Part shown: positions 8,774 to 18,971 of the stretch, piece after piece
How positions within the stretch are numbered: position 1 is the first letter of the stretch
How the letters are laid out: each line of letters begins with the position of its first letter
Source: JAFDYH01 sp049840875
GTDB taxonomy: Bacteria; Bacteroidota; Bacteroidia; Chitinophagales; Chitinophagaceae
Direction: 5' to 3'
Assembly: GCA_049840875.1 (NCBI GenBank)
Contig: JASGJE010000009.1
Location: 124,001-188,000, forward strand
Length of the DNA stretch: 64,000 nucleotides
The notes under the pieces: model-generated
Told to the model about the DNA's origin: nothing
The model's input: only the letters and a program-made list of their open reading frames with translations
Databases searched by the model: none
Program-made: the position numbers and the translations under genes

Positions 8774-8866
8774 AGCGATTACTAAGCCTTTCCATTATTA
8801 TTTAATTCTCATTTGTTTGTTGCGTAAAAGATGCATTTGGATCAATATTATTGTCTCAAAACTTTT

Positions 8867-8898
8867 TGTCATTGTTTCGTCATCGGACATTAAATTTG
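8867..8898 (+). promoter_or_regulatory. Bacteroidetes-type promoter for sdhCAB
   Basis: TTG at 8867-8869 and TAAATTTG at 8891-8898 are separated by 21 nt, matching the phylum consensus TTG-N19-21-TAnnTTTG. The predicted transcript starts near 8905, about 27 nt before the sdhC start codon. Confidence 0.6.
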
Positions 8899-8931
8899 CT
8901 GCAAATTTTTAACCCTCTTTGATTAGCGCTT

Positions 8932-9603
8932 ATGAAATGGTCTGAATTCTTTACTTCTTCGGTTGGAAAAAAGCTGGTAATGGGGTTGACGGGATTGTTC
9001 CTGATTTCTTTTTTAGTGGTTCATGCCGGTATTAATGCCTGCATCTGGGCAAATGATGGTGGCGTTATGTTTAATAAGGCCGCCCATTTTATGGGTGCTA
9101 CAGTTGTTGTTCGTGTATTGGAAATAGGCTTATTTGTCGGGATTATTTTGCATATTGTTCAAGGCTATATGCTGGAAGTCTCTAATCGATCAAAACGTGG
9201 AGTGAGTTATCAAGTCAATCTTGGAAGTCGCGGTAGCAAGTGGTACAGTCGCAGTATGGGTTTATTGGGCACTTTAATTCTATTATTTTTAATCATTCAT
9301 CTTTCTCATTTCTGGGTGCCTAACAGAAGTCACCAGGGATGGTTGCTTGGCGAAGAGATTAATTTGTACGACAAAATGGAAGAAACATTTAGTCAATTGT
9401 GGGTTGTGATTGTGTATGTACTGGCTTGTTTCTCGTTATTCTGGCACTTGATGCATGGTTTTCAAAGTGCATTCAGAACAATTGGTGTACATAACAAACG
9501 ATTTTTACAAATCATACAGGGCACAGGTATTGCATTTGCTACTATTATTTGTCTTGCATTTGCAATGATGCCGGTGAGTATGTACCTGGGGTGGGTGAAG
9601 TAA
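8932..9603 (+). CDS. sdhC: succinate dehydrogenase cytochrome b subunit
   Basis: A 223-residue membrane anchor with five helices, of the single-subunit (type B) form typical of Bacteroidetes and Bacillus. Histidines expected to bind two hemes lie inside helices (LVVHAGIN near residue 30, LHIVQGY near residue 80, LIIHLSHFW near residue 123, FWHLMHGFQSAF near residue 183). It passes electrons between SdhB and menaquinone in the inner membrane. It is the first gene of the sdh operon, with a good promoter directly upstream. Confidence 0.95.
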   Translation: MKWSEFFTSSVGKKLVMGLTGLFLISFLVVHAGINACIWANDGGVMFNKAAHFMGATVVVRVLEIGLFVGIILHIVQGYMLEVSNRSKRGVSYQVNLGSRGSKWYSRSMGLLGTLILLFLIIHLSHFWVPNRSHQGWLLGEEINLYDKMEETFSQLWVVIVYVLACFSLFWHLMHGFQSAFRTIGVHNKRFLQIIQGTGIAFATIICLAFAMMPVSMYLGWVK

Positions 9604-9680
9604 ATGAAAAAGTTTTCTTGAAAATAGCATAAGGCTTATAGCCTACAGCTTAAAGCCTGTTCAAATTATCACATTGCTTT

Positions 9681-11657
9681 ATGTTGAATTCAAAAATTCC
9701 TGCAGGGCCTTTAGAAGATAAATGGACAGATTACAAAGGCCATTGCAAACTGGTCAATCCTGCCAATAAGCGCAAACTGGAAGTAATTATAGTTGGTACT
9801 GGTCTTGCTGGTGCTTCGGCAGCAGCATCGTTGGGTGAATTGGGCTATAAAGTGAAATCATTTTGCTTCCAGGATTCTCCGAGACGTGCTCACTCTATCG
9901 CGGCGCAGGGTGGTATCAATGCTGCCAAGAATTATCAGAATGATGGTGATAGTGTTTTCCGTTTGTTTTACGATACGATTAAAGGCGGAGATTACCGCGC
10001 AAGAGAATCAAACGTACATCGTCTCGCAGAAGTGAGTGCAAATATTATTGATCAGTGCGTTGCTCAAGGTGTTCCCTTTGCGAGAGAATATGGCGGGTTG
10101 TTGAATAACCGTTCTTTCGGTGGCACGCAGGTAAAAAGAACATTTTATGCAGCAGGTCAAACGGGGCAGCAATTATTGATTGGCGCTTACCAGGCTTTGG
10201 AAAGACAGGTAGCTCTCGGTAACGTAACGACATATACCCGTCATGAAATGCTTGACGTGGTAATTATTGATGGCAAAGCAAGAGGAATCATTTGCCGCGA
10301 CATGGTAACCGGTAAAGTAGAAAGACATTTCGGTCATGCGGTACTGTTATGTACTGGTGGTTATGGGAATGTATTTTATTTAAGTACCAATGCAATGGGC
10401 AGCAATGTAACTGCCGCATGGAAGGCGCATAGAAAAGGAGCTTATTTCGGTAATCCCTGTTTTACCCAAATACATCCAACATGTATTCCTGTAACAGGCG
10501 ATCACCAGAGTAAACTGACACTGATGTCAGAATCGCTTCGCAACGATGGAAGAATATGGGTGCCGAAAAAACAAAATGATCCACGCAAAGCGAATGATAT
10601 ACCCGAAGACGAAAGGGATTATTATCTCGAAAGAAGATATCCTGCATTTGGTAACCTTGTACCACGCGACGTGGCATCAAGAGCTGCGAAAGAAAGATGC
10701 GATGCCGGTTACGGTGTAGGAACAACAAAGCAAGCCGTTTATCTCGACTTCAAATACAACCTTATAAATAAATATGGTAAAGCAGAAGCGAATAAGCAAG
10801 GGATAGATAATCCGGATACGGATACGCTGATTCGGTTAGGTAAAGAAGTTGTAAAAGAAGAGTACGGCAACCTTTTCGACATGTACGAAAAGATTACCGG
10901 TGAAAATCCATATGAAGTGCCGATGCGCATTTATCCTGCTGTGCACTATACAATGGGTGGCCTTTGGGTAGATTATGAATTGATGACGAATATTCAGGGA
11001 CTTTATTCATTGGGCGAAGCAAATTTTTCAGATCATGGCGCTAATCGTTTGGGTGCATCTGCGTTGATGCAGGGATTAGCTGACGGGTATTTCGTAATAC
11101 CTTATACAATGGGTAATTACCTCGCAGATGAAATTTCTGTAAAGCCTATATCATTAGACCATCCTGCATTTGTAGAAGCAGAGAAGAATGTAAATGATCG
11201 CATTAATACATTGATGGGCATAAAAGGAAAGCAAAGTGTTGAAAGCTTTCACAAACGCCTTGGAAAAATCATGTGGGAGAAATGTGGCATGGCGAGAAAC
11301 GAAAAAGGATTACAGGAAGCAATTGTTGAAATACAGCAATTGAAAAAAGAATTCTGGAGTGATGTAAGAATACCAGGAGAGATCAATGAAATGAATCCGG
11401 AATTGGATAAGGCCGGACGTGTGGCCGATTTTATTGAGCTTGGAGAATTGATGTGTAAAGATGCATTGAACAGGAGAGAAAGTTGCGGTGGCCACTTCCG
11501 TGAAGAAAGCCAGACAGAAGACGGAGAAGCATTACGTCACGATGATCAGTTTATGTATGTTTCAGCGTGGGAATACGCCGGGGATAGTAATTGGAACCTG
11601 CATAAAGAAGAATTGAATTACGAAGTGATTAAGCCGAGCCAGAGGAATTATAAATAG
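9681..11657 (+). CDS. sdhA: succinate dehydrogenase / fumarate reductase flavoprotein subunit
   Basis: A 658-residue FAD-binding subunit that oxidises succinate to fumarate in the TCA cycle. The Rossmann motif IIVGTGLAGASAAASL lies near residue 36. The HSIAAQGGINAAKNY stretch near residue 73 holds the histidine for covalent FAD. IHPTCIPVTGDH and VPRDVASRA carry active-site residues, and GANRLGASALMQG closes the FAD site. The length suits the Bacteroidetes type B enzyme. It follows sdhC by 77 nt. The expected next gene, sdhB, is displaced by a four-helix-bundle gene. Confidence 0.97.
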   Translation: MLNSKIPAGPLEDKWTDYKGHCKLVNPANKRKLEVIIVGTGLAGASAAASLGELGYKVKSFCFQDSPRRAHSIAAQGGINAAKNYQNDGDSVFRLFYDTIKGGDYRARESNVHRLAEVSANIIDQCVAQGVPFAREYGGLLNNRSFGGTQVKRTFYAAGQTGQQLLIGAYQALERQVALGNVTTYTRHEMLDVVIIDGKARGIICRDMVTGKVERHFGHAVLLCTGGYGNVFYLSTNAMGSNVTAAWKAHRKGAYFGNPCFTQIHPTCIPVTGDHQSKLTLMSESLRNDGRIWVPKKQNDPRKANDIPEDERDYYLERRYPAFGNLVPRDVASRAAKERCDAGYGVGTTKQAVYLDFKYNLINKYGKAEANKQGIDNPDTDTLIRLGKEVVKEEYGNLFDMYEKITGENPYEVPMRIYPAVHYTMGGLWVDYELMTNIQGLYSLGEANFSDHGANRLGASALMQGLADGYFVIPYTMGNYLADEISVKPISLDHPAFVEAEKNVNDRINTLMGIKGKQSVESFHKRLGKIMWEKCGMARNEKGLQEAIVEIQQLKKEFWSDVRIPGEINEMNPELDKAGRVADFIELGELMCKDALNRRESCGGHFREESQTEDGEALRHDDQFMYVSAWEYAGDSNWNLHKEELNYEVIKPSQRNYK

Positions 11658-11721
11658 TTTGAAAAGGTTGATCAGAGAATGGTTTGATGGTTATGGTGAC
11701 CTTAAGATAATTTTTCAATCT

Positions 11722-12099
11722 ATGGCTGAAAGATATCTTAAGCTAAATGATATCGAAGCATATAAAGTATCATTTCATCTTAGTAATTATGTATGGGAAA
11801 TTATAGTTGGCTGGGATTCCTTTGCAAAAAATACAATAGGAGGACAATTTGTTAGATCAACTGATTCCATTTCCGCAAACATAGCGGAAGGTTTCGGTCG
11901 GTACTTTAAAAAGGACAAAATAAAATTTTATCGTTATAGCGCGGGATCTGTAAAAGAGTGCTTTGATTGGAATGAGAAATCGAAAATAAGAAAGTTGCTA
12001 AGTGAAGAAGAATATTCACACATTTTCGGAGAGTTGCGTAAACTCCCGGAATTACTAAATGGTTTGATCAAGTATACTGATATTAAATTGAAAGTGTAG
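11722..12099 (+). CDS. four-helix-bundle protein inserted between sdhA and sdhB
   Basis: A 125-residue member of the same four-helix-bundle family as the gene at 6875, recognisable by LNDIEAYKVSFHLSNYVWEIV at the start and FVRSTDSISANIAEGFGRY near residues 45-63. The frame extends upstream to a TTG at 11659, but the family start is the ATG at 11722. It has no known role in succinate oxidation and separates two subunit genes that are normally adjacent. The flanks carry related words in opposite orientation (ATGGTTTGATGG before, AATAAAACCATTTGAT after). Codon use is more A/T-rich than in sdhA and sdhB by eye. A recent insertion is likely. Confidence 0.85.
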   Translation: MAERYLKLNDIEAYKVSFHLSNYVWEIIVGWDSFAKNTIGGQFVRSTDSISANIAEGFGRYFKKDKIKFYRYSAGSVKECFDWNEKSKIRKLLSEEEYSHIFGELRKLPELLNGLIKYTDIKLKV

Positions 12100-12136
12100 C
12101 AATCAAACAATAAAACAATAAAACCATTTGATTTAG

Positions 12137-12901
12137 ATGGAGCATTACAACATGAACCTCACTCTTAAAGTGTGGAAACAAAGAAATAAAGACAGCAAGG
12201 GAAGCTTTGAAACGTACAAGGTTAGTGATATTTCATCCGAAATGTCTTTTCTTGAAATGTTTGATGTGTTGAACGAAAAGCTGATTCATGAAGGAAAAGA
12301 GCCGATTGCGTTCGATCACGATTGCCGCGAAGGTATTTGTGGTATGTGCTCGATGTACATAAACGGAAGACCGCATGGTCCATGGCATGGAACAACAACC
12401 TGCCAGTTGCATATGCGTGCATTCAAGGATGGTGATACAATCGTTGTGGAGCCTTGGCGTGCAAAAGCATTTCCTGTTATTAAAGATCTGATGGTCGACA
12501 GAACTTCTTTCGATAAGATCATACAGGCTGGCGGTTATATTTCTGTAAATACCGGCAATGCTGTCGATGGTAATGCCCTCCCGATTGAAAAGGATAACGC
12601 AGATAAAGCGTTCGCTGCTGCGGCTTGTATCGGTTGCGGCGCTTGCGTAGCAGCATGCAAAAACTCTTCGGCAATGTTGTTTGTATCAGCAAAGGTTTCG
12701 CATCTGGCTTTATTGCCTCAAGGCGATCCTGAGAGAAAAAAGCGTGTGTTGAATATGGTGAATACTATGGACAAAGAAGGGTTTGGCGCCTGTACATTTA
12801 CACAGGCATGTGAAGCTGTTTGTCCCAAAGAAATTTCGGTTACCAATATTTCCAGGTTGAACCAGGAATATGCCATGGCAGGATTGACAAGTGATAAATA
12901 A
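12137..12901 (+). CDS. sdhB: succinate dehydrogenase iron-sulfur subunit
   Basis: A 254-residue electron-transfer subunit. The [2Fe-2S] ligands are in CREGICGMC and the later TTTCQLHM, and two further cluster motifs are CIGCGACVAACK and CTFTQACEAVCPK. It carries electrons from the SdhA flavin to the SdhC hemes. The family usually begins MNLTLKVW, so the ATG at 12152 (residue 6) is an equally good start. Separation from sdhA by about 480 nt is unusual and due to the four-helix-bundle gene. Confidence 0.96.
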   Translation: MEHYNMNLTLKVWKQRNKDSKGSFETYKVSDISSEMSFLEMFDVLNEKLIHEGKEPIAFDHDCREGICGMCSMYINGRPHGPWHGTTTCQLHMRAFKDGDTIVVEPWRAKAFPVIKDLMVDRTSFDKIIQAGGYISVNTGNAVDGNALPIEKDNADKAFAAAACIGCGACVAACKNSSAMLFVSAKVSHLALLPQGDPERKKRVLNMVNTMDKEGFGACTFTQACEAVCPKEISVTNISRLNQEYAMAGLTSDK

Positions 12902-13021
12902 AATTTCAGACCTTGAAATAATGCAGATGCCAGCTTATTAAAGTTGGCATTTCTTTTTTTAATGGCAGTAATTTGTATTATGCAAAATGGTAACTTCAGT
13001 TTCCTCAAAAAAATAACTGGT

Positions 13022-15187
13022 ATGAAAACCTGCTTTTTGATTGTTACTGTTGCAATATTATTTTTTTCATGCAAACAAAATGACTCAGTGAAAACAGAAA
13101 TATATAAATGGCCGGAGAATACTAAAGCACCGGTTGCAGATAAAAAACCACATGAACTGGTAGCGCATGGTGATACAAGGATTGATAATTATTACTGGAT
13201 GAATGATTACTTCAAGAAAGGTCCTGATAGTACGAAGGTGGTTGATTACCTGAAGGCGGAAAATAATTATCTCGACACAATGATGGGTGGCACAAAAGAG
13301 ATGCAGAAAAAATTGTTTGATGAAATGAAAGGGAGGATTAAAGAGAAAGATGAATCGGTGCCATATAAAGACAATGGCTATTGGTATTATACAAGAGAAG
13401 AAGAAGGAAAACAATATCACATCTATTGCCGTAAGAAGGATAGTCTTACGTCGCCAGAAGAAGTCATCCATGATGGGAATAAAGCTGCTGAGGGAAAATC
13501 GTATTACGCAGCAGACGGATTAGTGATCAGTGATAATAATCAGCTGATGGCAATTGGTGAAGATGATGTGAGCCGTCGTTTGTATAAGCTAAGGTTTAAA
13601 AACCTGTCAACTGGCGAATACTTTCCTGAAACAATTTTAAATACAGAAGGCGGTGCATATGCCTGGGCAGCGGACAATAAAACAGTGTTCTATATTTTAA
13701 AAGATATCACAACACTGTTGGGTTACCAGGTTTGGCGACATGAGGTTGGCACCGATCCTGCGAAGGATGAAAAAGTGTATGAGGAAAAAGATAATCGCCA
13801 TTACATATCATTAGGCCGTACCAGGTCGAAGAAGTACATCATTATTTATTCTGAATTAAGCGAGCAGGAAAGTGAGCACAGTATCCTTGACGCGTCTGAT
13901 CCCAAAGGAAAATTCAAAATATTTCAGCCACGTACGATGGGGCTGGTTTATGATATCGATCATTATAACGATAAATTTTACATCCGCACAAATCTTGACG
14001 CTCCAAACTTCCGATTGATGGAATGCCCGTTGGATAAAACAACAAAAGAAAACTGGAAGGAGGTAATTCCTCATCGCAAAGATGTTTATCTCGGGGGGTT
14101 GACCATTTTTAAAAATCATCTTGTGCTTTCTGAGCGAAAAGATGGATTGTTGAATATCCGTGTCATTAATCAAACGGATAAGTCTGATCATTATATTCAG
14201 TTCGATGATCCTGCTTATTATGTTGCCGTTAGTGCAAACCCCGATTTCAATACAACTATTTTGCGGTTCAATTATACTTCGCTTGTTACTCCAATGTCGG
14301 TGTATGATTATGATATGGACAAAAAGCAGAAAGAATTAAAAAAACAACAAGAGGTTGTTGGCGGCTATGATAAAAACAACTACATAACCGAACGAACTTA
14401 CGCAACGGCACGTGATGGAGTGAAAGTGCCTGTATCAATTGTTTACAAAAAAGGAATTAATAAAGATGGTTCTAACCCATTACTCTTATATGCTTATGGT
14501 TCGTATGGATATAGCACCGATGCGACGTTTAGCAGCAATCGTTTAAGCCTGTTAGATCGTGGTTTTGTGTATGCCATTGCTCATATCCGCGGTGGCCAAG
14601 AAATGGGACGTGATTGGTATGAGAATGGAAAAATGATGCACAAGAAAAATACATTTTACGATTTCATTGATTGTGGTGAGTATTTAATAAAAGAAAAGTA
14701 CACTTCTAAAGAACATCTTTATGCAATGGGCGGAAGCGCCGGTGGTCTGTTGATGGGCGCTATTACAAACTTTCGACCTGATCTATGGCATGGTGTTGTT
14801 GCTGCGGTTCCTTTCGTGGATGTGATTACCACTATGAGTGACGAAAGCATTCCATTAACAACAGGCGAATATCTCGAATGGGGTAACCCTGCCAACAAAG
14901 AAGAATACTTCTACATGAAATCATACTCGCCGGTTGATAATGTAGAAAAGAAAAACTATCCGAATATTTTAGTTACAACCGGTCTTCACGATTCACAGGT
15001 GCAGTATTTTGAACCATCAAAGTGGGTTGCAAAAATGCGGGATATGAAAACGGACAACAACATTCTCCTGTTGCATACCAATATGGATGCCGGTCACGGA
15101 GGCGCGTCGGGAAGGTTTGATTATCTGAAAGAGATAGCATTGGAATATGCTTTTATGCTTGCTTTGGAGAATAAGATATCAGATTAG
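13022..15187 (+). CDS. oligopeptidase B-like serine peptidase (S9A), lipoprotein
   Basis: A prolyl-oligopeptidase-family enzyme of about 721 residues. A lipoprotein signal (MKTCFLIVTVAILFFSC) supports the ATG at 13022 rather than the open frame from 12944, and anchors the protein outside the cytoplasm. An N-terminal beta-propeller is followed by the alpha/beta-hydrolase domain, with the nucleophile in MGGSAGGLLMG and the histidine in NMDAGHGGASGRF. The RGGQEMGRDWYENGK stretch is typical of oligopeptidase B, which cuts short peptides after basic residues. It stands as a single gene after the sdh operon. Confidence 0.9.
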   Translation: MKTCFLIVTVAILFFSCKQNDSVKTEIYKWPENTKAPVADKKPHELVAHGDTRIDNYYWMNDYFKKGPDSTKVVDYLKAENNYLDTMMGGTKEMQKKLFDEMKGRIKEKDESVPYKDNGYWYYTREEEGKQYHIYCRKKDSLTSPEEVIHDGNKAAEGKSYYAADGLVISDNNQLMAIGEDDVSRRLYKLRFKNLSTGEYFPETILNTEGGAYAWAADNKTVFYILKDITTLLGYQVWRHEVGTDPAKDEKVYEEKDNRHYISLGRTRSKKYIIIYSELSEQESEHSILDASDPKGKFKIFQPRTMGLVYDIDHYNDKFYIRTNLDAPNFRLMECPLDKTTKENWKEVIPHRKDVYLGGLTIFKNHLVLSERKDGLLNIRVINQTDKSDHYIQFDDPAYYVAVSANPDFNTTILRFNYTSLVTPMSVYDYDMDKKQKELKKQQEVVGGYDKNNYITERTYATARDGVKVPVSIVYKKGINKDGSNPLLLYAYGSYGYSTDATFSSNRLSLLDRGFVYAIAHIRGGQEMGRDWYENGKMMHKKNTFYDFIDCGEYLIKEKYTSKEHLYAMGGSAGGLLMGAITNFRPDLWHGVVAAVPFVDVITTMSDESIPLTTGEYLEWGNPANKEEYFYMKSYSPVDNVEKKNYPNILVTTGLHDSQVQYFEPSKWVAKMRDMKTDNNILLLHTNMDAGHGGASGRFDYLKEIALEYAFMLALENKISD

Positions 15188-15314
15188 AGTGTCGATGATG
15201 CCCTTGTGAGCTCAATAGATTGAACTCGTTTTGGCTCATATGCCGATGCAGGCGGATCATTTCTGCTGATGGCTTGTTCCTCTCTTCAAATGTTTTTACG
15301 CGGTATTCGTCGTG

Positions 15315-15347
15315 AAATCAGCTTCTTATACAATAAAACGCTGATTT
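15315..15347 (+). terminator. possible intrinsic terminator
   Basis: An 8-bp perfect inverted repeat (AAATCAGC at 15315-15322, GCTGATTT at 15340-15347) with a T-rich stretch after it lies between the peptidase gene and the large surface-protein gene. The long loop makes it a weak candidate. Confidence 0.35.
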
Positions 15348-15376
15348 TTACGATTTTAGAATAAACTTTCCTGCTT

Positions 15377-18300
15377 TTGAAGAAGACAGGCGGAATATCG
15401 TTGTTTCTGGCATTTGTGCTGATCAGCCTGTTTAGTAACATTCATGGTTTTGCACAGGCTTCTAATTTTCGCACCAAAACTGTGGTGTTGAAATCTGATA
15501 CGCTTGTGTTGGACACGGTAAGCGTGATTCCAATGACGCTTACAATAGCGAAAGTGCCACCTTCAGATTATCGTGTTGACTTTATTCGTTCAACTATCAT
15601 TTTTACTAAGAGACCTGAATCTGATACAATCAAACTTTCTTATCGCGCATTCCCATTTAAATTAAATCCCGTCGCTCAACGGATCAGTTTTGACAGCATC
15701 GTTAACCGGGATTACATACAGCCATTCAGTGCTAATGAAGTTGCTAACGGCCAACGTGGCATGTTTGATTTTGGAACATTAAAAGCAAACGGAAGCTTTG
15801 GTCGTCAAATCGCATTTGGCAATAGCCAGGATGCGGTAGTGAATTCAACACTCAATATGCAACTGGAAGGAATGCTTGGCGACAGTATAGAAGTGCAGGC
15901 TGCAATTACTGATAATAATATTCCAATTCAACCTGATGGAAACACACAGCAATTAAATGAATTTGACCAGGTTTATTTACAATTCAAAAAGAAGAACTGG
16001 CAACTGGCCCTTGGCGATATCGACATACGACAGACCAAAAACTATTTTCTGAATTTTTATAAACGACTGCAGGGTGTTTCATTTCAAACAAATAACCGGA
16101 TTTCAAAATCAATTAATTCAAATGCCTTGATAAGCGGTTCGATTGCCAAGGGAAAATTTAACCGAAATGTCTTCGATGGATTGGAAGGGAACCAGGAACC
16201 GTATCGTCTTACCGGCGCCAACAACGAAATTTTTTTCATTGTTCTTTCCGGTACTGAAAGAGTGTTTATTAACGGCGAACTTCTGCAGCGTGGTGAAGAC
16301 CAGGATTACGTAATCAATTACAATACCGCTGAAATTACGTTTACTCCTAAACGTATGATTACAAAAGACAGTCGTATCCAGGTAGAGTTCGAATACGCGG
16401 ACAGGAATTATCTCAATGCAAACATTTTTCTGAATGAAGAACTGGAGATCGGTAAAAAACTAAAGCTGCGTATCGGTGCATTCAGTAACAGCGACGCTAA
16501 AAATTCGCAAATAAACCAGGTACTCGACAATAATCAAAAACAGTTTCTTTCGAGTATTGGTGATAGTATACAGAATGCGTTATATCCGACTGCGGTTCGC
16601 GATACGTTTTCTGCGAACGAAGTTTTGTATTCTAAAATCTACTACACTAATGGTGCGTTGATCGATTCTTTTTACCAATATTCTACCAATCCGGATTCAG
16701 CGCTGTACAATGTCTCGTTTTCTGATGTAGGGGTTGGTAAAGGAAATTATATCTCTGATTTAAATGGCGCCAATGGAAAAGTGTACAAATTCGTAGCTCC
16801 CTCCGGAAATGTAAAGCAGGGAGAGTTTGAGCCAGTTTCAATACTGGTTACTCCGAAAAAGCAGCAGATCGTAAGCCTTGGAATTGATTATTCAGTTTCA
16901 AAAAATACGATGTTGAAGACAGACGTGGCAATGAGTACCTATGATGCGAATACATTTTCCAAGTTGAATAATGGTGATGATAACGGATTAGCTGCTAAGT
17001 TTCAACTCACGAACACTAAACAGTTTGCGACAAAGAATAAATTGCAGTTGAATACAGGATTGGACTATGAATACGTGCAAAGCAAGTTCAAGCCCATTGA
17101 GCGCATACGAAGTGTGGAGTTCACCAGGGATTGGGGATTACCACTTCAAACGGTACCCACGCCTGTGACCGAAAATATTATAAAGGCTATGGCCGAGTTA
17201 AAGAATGCCGCCGGCCATTCGTTTACCTACCAGTTTACAAACTATACAAGAAGTGATAGCTATACCGGTTTTCAAAATTCTATTAATCACAAGATAAATC
17301 TCAAAGGCTGGCAGTTTAATAATCAATTTATCGTCACCAATTTCAATACGGCAACAGATCATGGTGTTTATTTCCGGCCTATTATCGACATGAGCAAATT
17401 GTTCCCACATGTTGGCAATTATCGTTTAGGTTTCAATTATGCATTGGAGCAAAATAAAACCTTTAACAAATCGGCGGATACGCTGACACCGGTAGCTTTC
17501 TCCTTTGATACTTATTCAGTCTATCTCAAGTCTGATGAAAATAAAAAGAATAAATACGGAATCACTTTTTTTACAAGAGCGGATAAGTATCCTTATGGCA
17601 AAAGTTTGATACAGGGAGACCGAAGTATGAATCTTAATCTCAAAGCGGAATTATTAAAAAACCCGGAACATCAATTTACACTGGATGCAACATTCAGAAA
17701 ACTGAAGGTTAACAATACTTCACTTACAACACAAAAAGATGATCAGACTGTATTAGGTCGTGCACAATATCTTGTAAATAAATGGAGAGGATTACTCACA
17801 GGCGACATTTTATATGAATTAGGTTCAGGCCAGGAACAAAAAAGAGATTTTGCTTATCTCGAAGTTCCGGCAGGGCAGGGGCAATATGTATGGAACGACT
17901 ATGATAGCAATGGTGTGCAATCGCTGAATGAATTTGAGTTGGCTTTATTTCCGGATCAGGCGAAATACATAAGAGTATTAACACCAACAAATGAATACAT
18001 CAAAGCAAACTACACAACATTCAACTATAGTCTTACCGTTAATCCGCGAAGTGTGCTAACGGGTTCTGATCTGAAAGGAATGAAGAAATTTATCTCCCGT
18101 CTTAATTATTCGAGTTCAATGCAGATAAGCAAAAAGTCAGTAGCAAAAGGAGAATTTGAATTTAACCCCTTTAAATATAATCTGAATGATACGGCTTTGA
18201 TCACATTGACAACAACTATTCTTAACACTTTTTCATTTAACAGGTTTAGTAATAAATGGGGATTGGATTTGAGCAATCTTCGTAACGGAGGAAAGTCATT

Positions 18301-18871
18301 ACTCACATATGGCTATGAAAGCCGTCGGCAAAACGACTGGAATTTGAAATTGCGATGGAATATGAGTAAAGCATTTACAATAACAACAGAATCGCATAAA
18401 GGACTGAATGAATTGTTTACCGGCTCGCAGGTTTTTGACAATCGTAACTACGTCGTTAACTTATATAGTGTAGAACCAAAAGTAGACTTTATACAAGGAA
18501 CGGCTTTCCGCATTTCAGCAGGTTATAAACTGGAAACGAAAAAGAATAAGCTGGAATATGGAGGAGAGAAGACAAATTCAAATGCAATAAACCTCGATAG
18601 CAAATACAATATCGTTCAGAGTACTTCGGTAAGCGCTAAATTTACTTTTGATAATATCAATTTTAGCTCTGCAACAGGAACCACTTCAAATTCAACAGTG
18701 GGTTATACAATGCTAGATGGATTATTGCCAGGAAAAAACTATATCTGGAACATGACAATTACAAAACGGCTTTTAAATAACCTTGAACTCAGTATACAAT
18801 ACGACGGAAGAAAGCCCGGTGACGCAAGAACTGTGCATGTTGGGAAAGCATCTTTAACCGCACTCTTTTAA
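15377..18871 (+). CDS. very large putative outer-membrane beta-barrel/surface protein
   Basis: A 1164-residue exported protein of unknown function. The start is a TTG at 15377, giving MKKTGG plus a hydrophobic signal peptide ending at GFAQA; no ATG nearby would preserve that signal. The body is rich in alternating polar/aromatic strands and segments such as RVFINGELLQRGEDQDYVINYNT (split here as VFINGELLQRG and DYVINYNTAEITFTP), reminiscent of SprA-like and related large Bacteroidetes outer-membrane proteins. The C-terminus ends in aromatic-spaced strands with no type IX sorting domain. It stands alone between a peptidase and convergent ychF. The barrel call is an inference from strand pattern. 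Confidence 0.7.
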   Translation: MKKTGGISLFLAFVLISLFSNIHGFAQASNFRTKTVVLKSDTLVLDTVSVIPMTLTIAKVPPSDYRVDFIRSTIIFTKRPESDTIKLSYRAFPFKLNPVAQRISFDSIVNRDYIQPFSANEVANGQRGMFDFGTLKANGSFGRQIAFGNSQDAVVNSTLNMQLEGMLGDSIEVQAAITDNNIPIQPDGNTQQLNEFDQVYLQFKKKNWQLALGDIDIRQTKNYFLNFYKRLQGVSFQTNNRISKSINSNALISGSIAKGKFNRNVFDGLEGNQEPYRLTGANNEIFFIVLSGTERVFINGELLQRGEDQDYVINYNTAEITFTPKRMITKDSRIQVEFEYADRNYLNANIFLNEELEIGKKLKLRIGAFSNSDAKNSQINQVLDNNQKQFLSSIGDSIQNALYPTAVRDTFSANEVLYSKIYYTNGALIDSFYQYSTNPDSALYNVSFSDVGVGKGNYISDLNGANGKVYKFVAPSGNVKQGEFEPVSILVTPKKQQIVSLGIDYSVSKNTMLKTDVAMSTYDANTFSKLNNGDDNGLAAKFQLTNTKQFATKNKLQLNTGLDYEYVQSKFKPIERIRSVEFTRDWGLPLQTVPTPVTENIIKAMAELKNAAGHSFTYQFTNYTRSDSYTGFQNSINHKINLKGWQFNNQFIVTNFNTATDHGVYFRPIIDMSKLFPHVGNYRLGFNYALEQNKTFNKSADTLTPVAFSFDTYSVYLKSDENKKNKYGITFFTRADKYPYGKSLIQGDRSMNLNLKAELLKNPEHQFTLDATFRKLKVNNTSLTTQKDDQTVLGRAQYLVNKWRGLLTGDILYELGSGQEQKRDFAYLEVPAGQGQYVWNDYDSNGVQSLNEFELALFPDQAKYIRVLTPTNEYIKANYTTFNYSLTVNPRSVLTGSDLKGMKKFISRLNYSSSMQISKKSVAKGEFEFNPFKYNLNDTALITLTTTILNTFSFNRFSNKWGLDLSNLRNGGKSLLTYGYESRRQNDWNLKLRWNMSKAFTITTESHKGLNELFTGSQVFDNRNYVVNLYSVEPKVDFIQGTAFRISAGYKLETKKNKLEYGGEKTNSNAINLDSKYNIVQSTSVSAKFTFDNINFSSATGTTSNSTVGYTMLDGLLPGKNYIWNMTITKRLLNNLELSIQYDGRKPGDARTVHVGKASLTALF

Positions 18872-18939
18872 AACACTACTGGTACGCTAATAGAAGCGCT
18901 AATTTTCGCTAATAGTTTCTGAACCATCAGCTCATCTTC

Positions 18940-18971
18940 TTAATCCTTATAAATCCTATTAATCGTGGTTC
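18940..18971. repeat. dispersed repeat copy 1, at the ychF stop codon
   Basis: The stretch TTAATCCTTATAAATCCTAT followed by TAATCGTGGTTC closely matches the copy at 35091-35121, with a few substitutions and one length difference. It abuts the 3' end of the minus-strand ychF gene. Confidence 0.7.

Noticed and set aside
11659..11721. N-terminal extension of the sdhA-sdhB four-helix-bundle gene
   Set aside because: It begins at a TTG one base after the sdhA stop, and family members start at the later ATG (11722).
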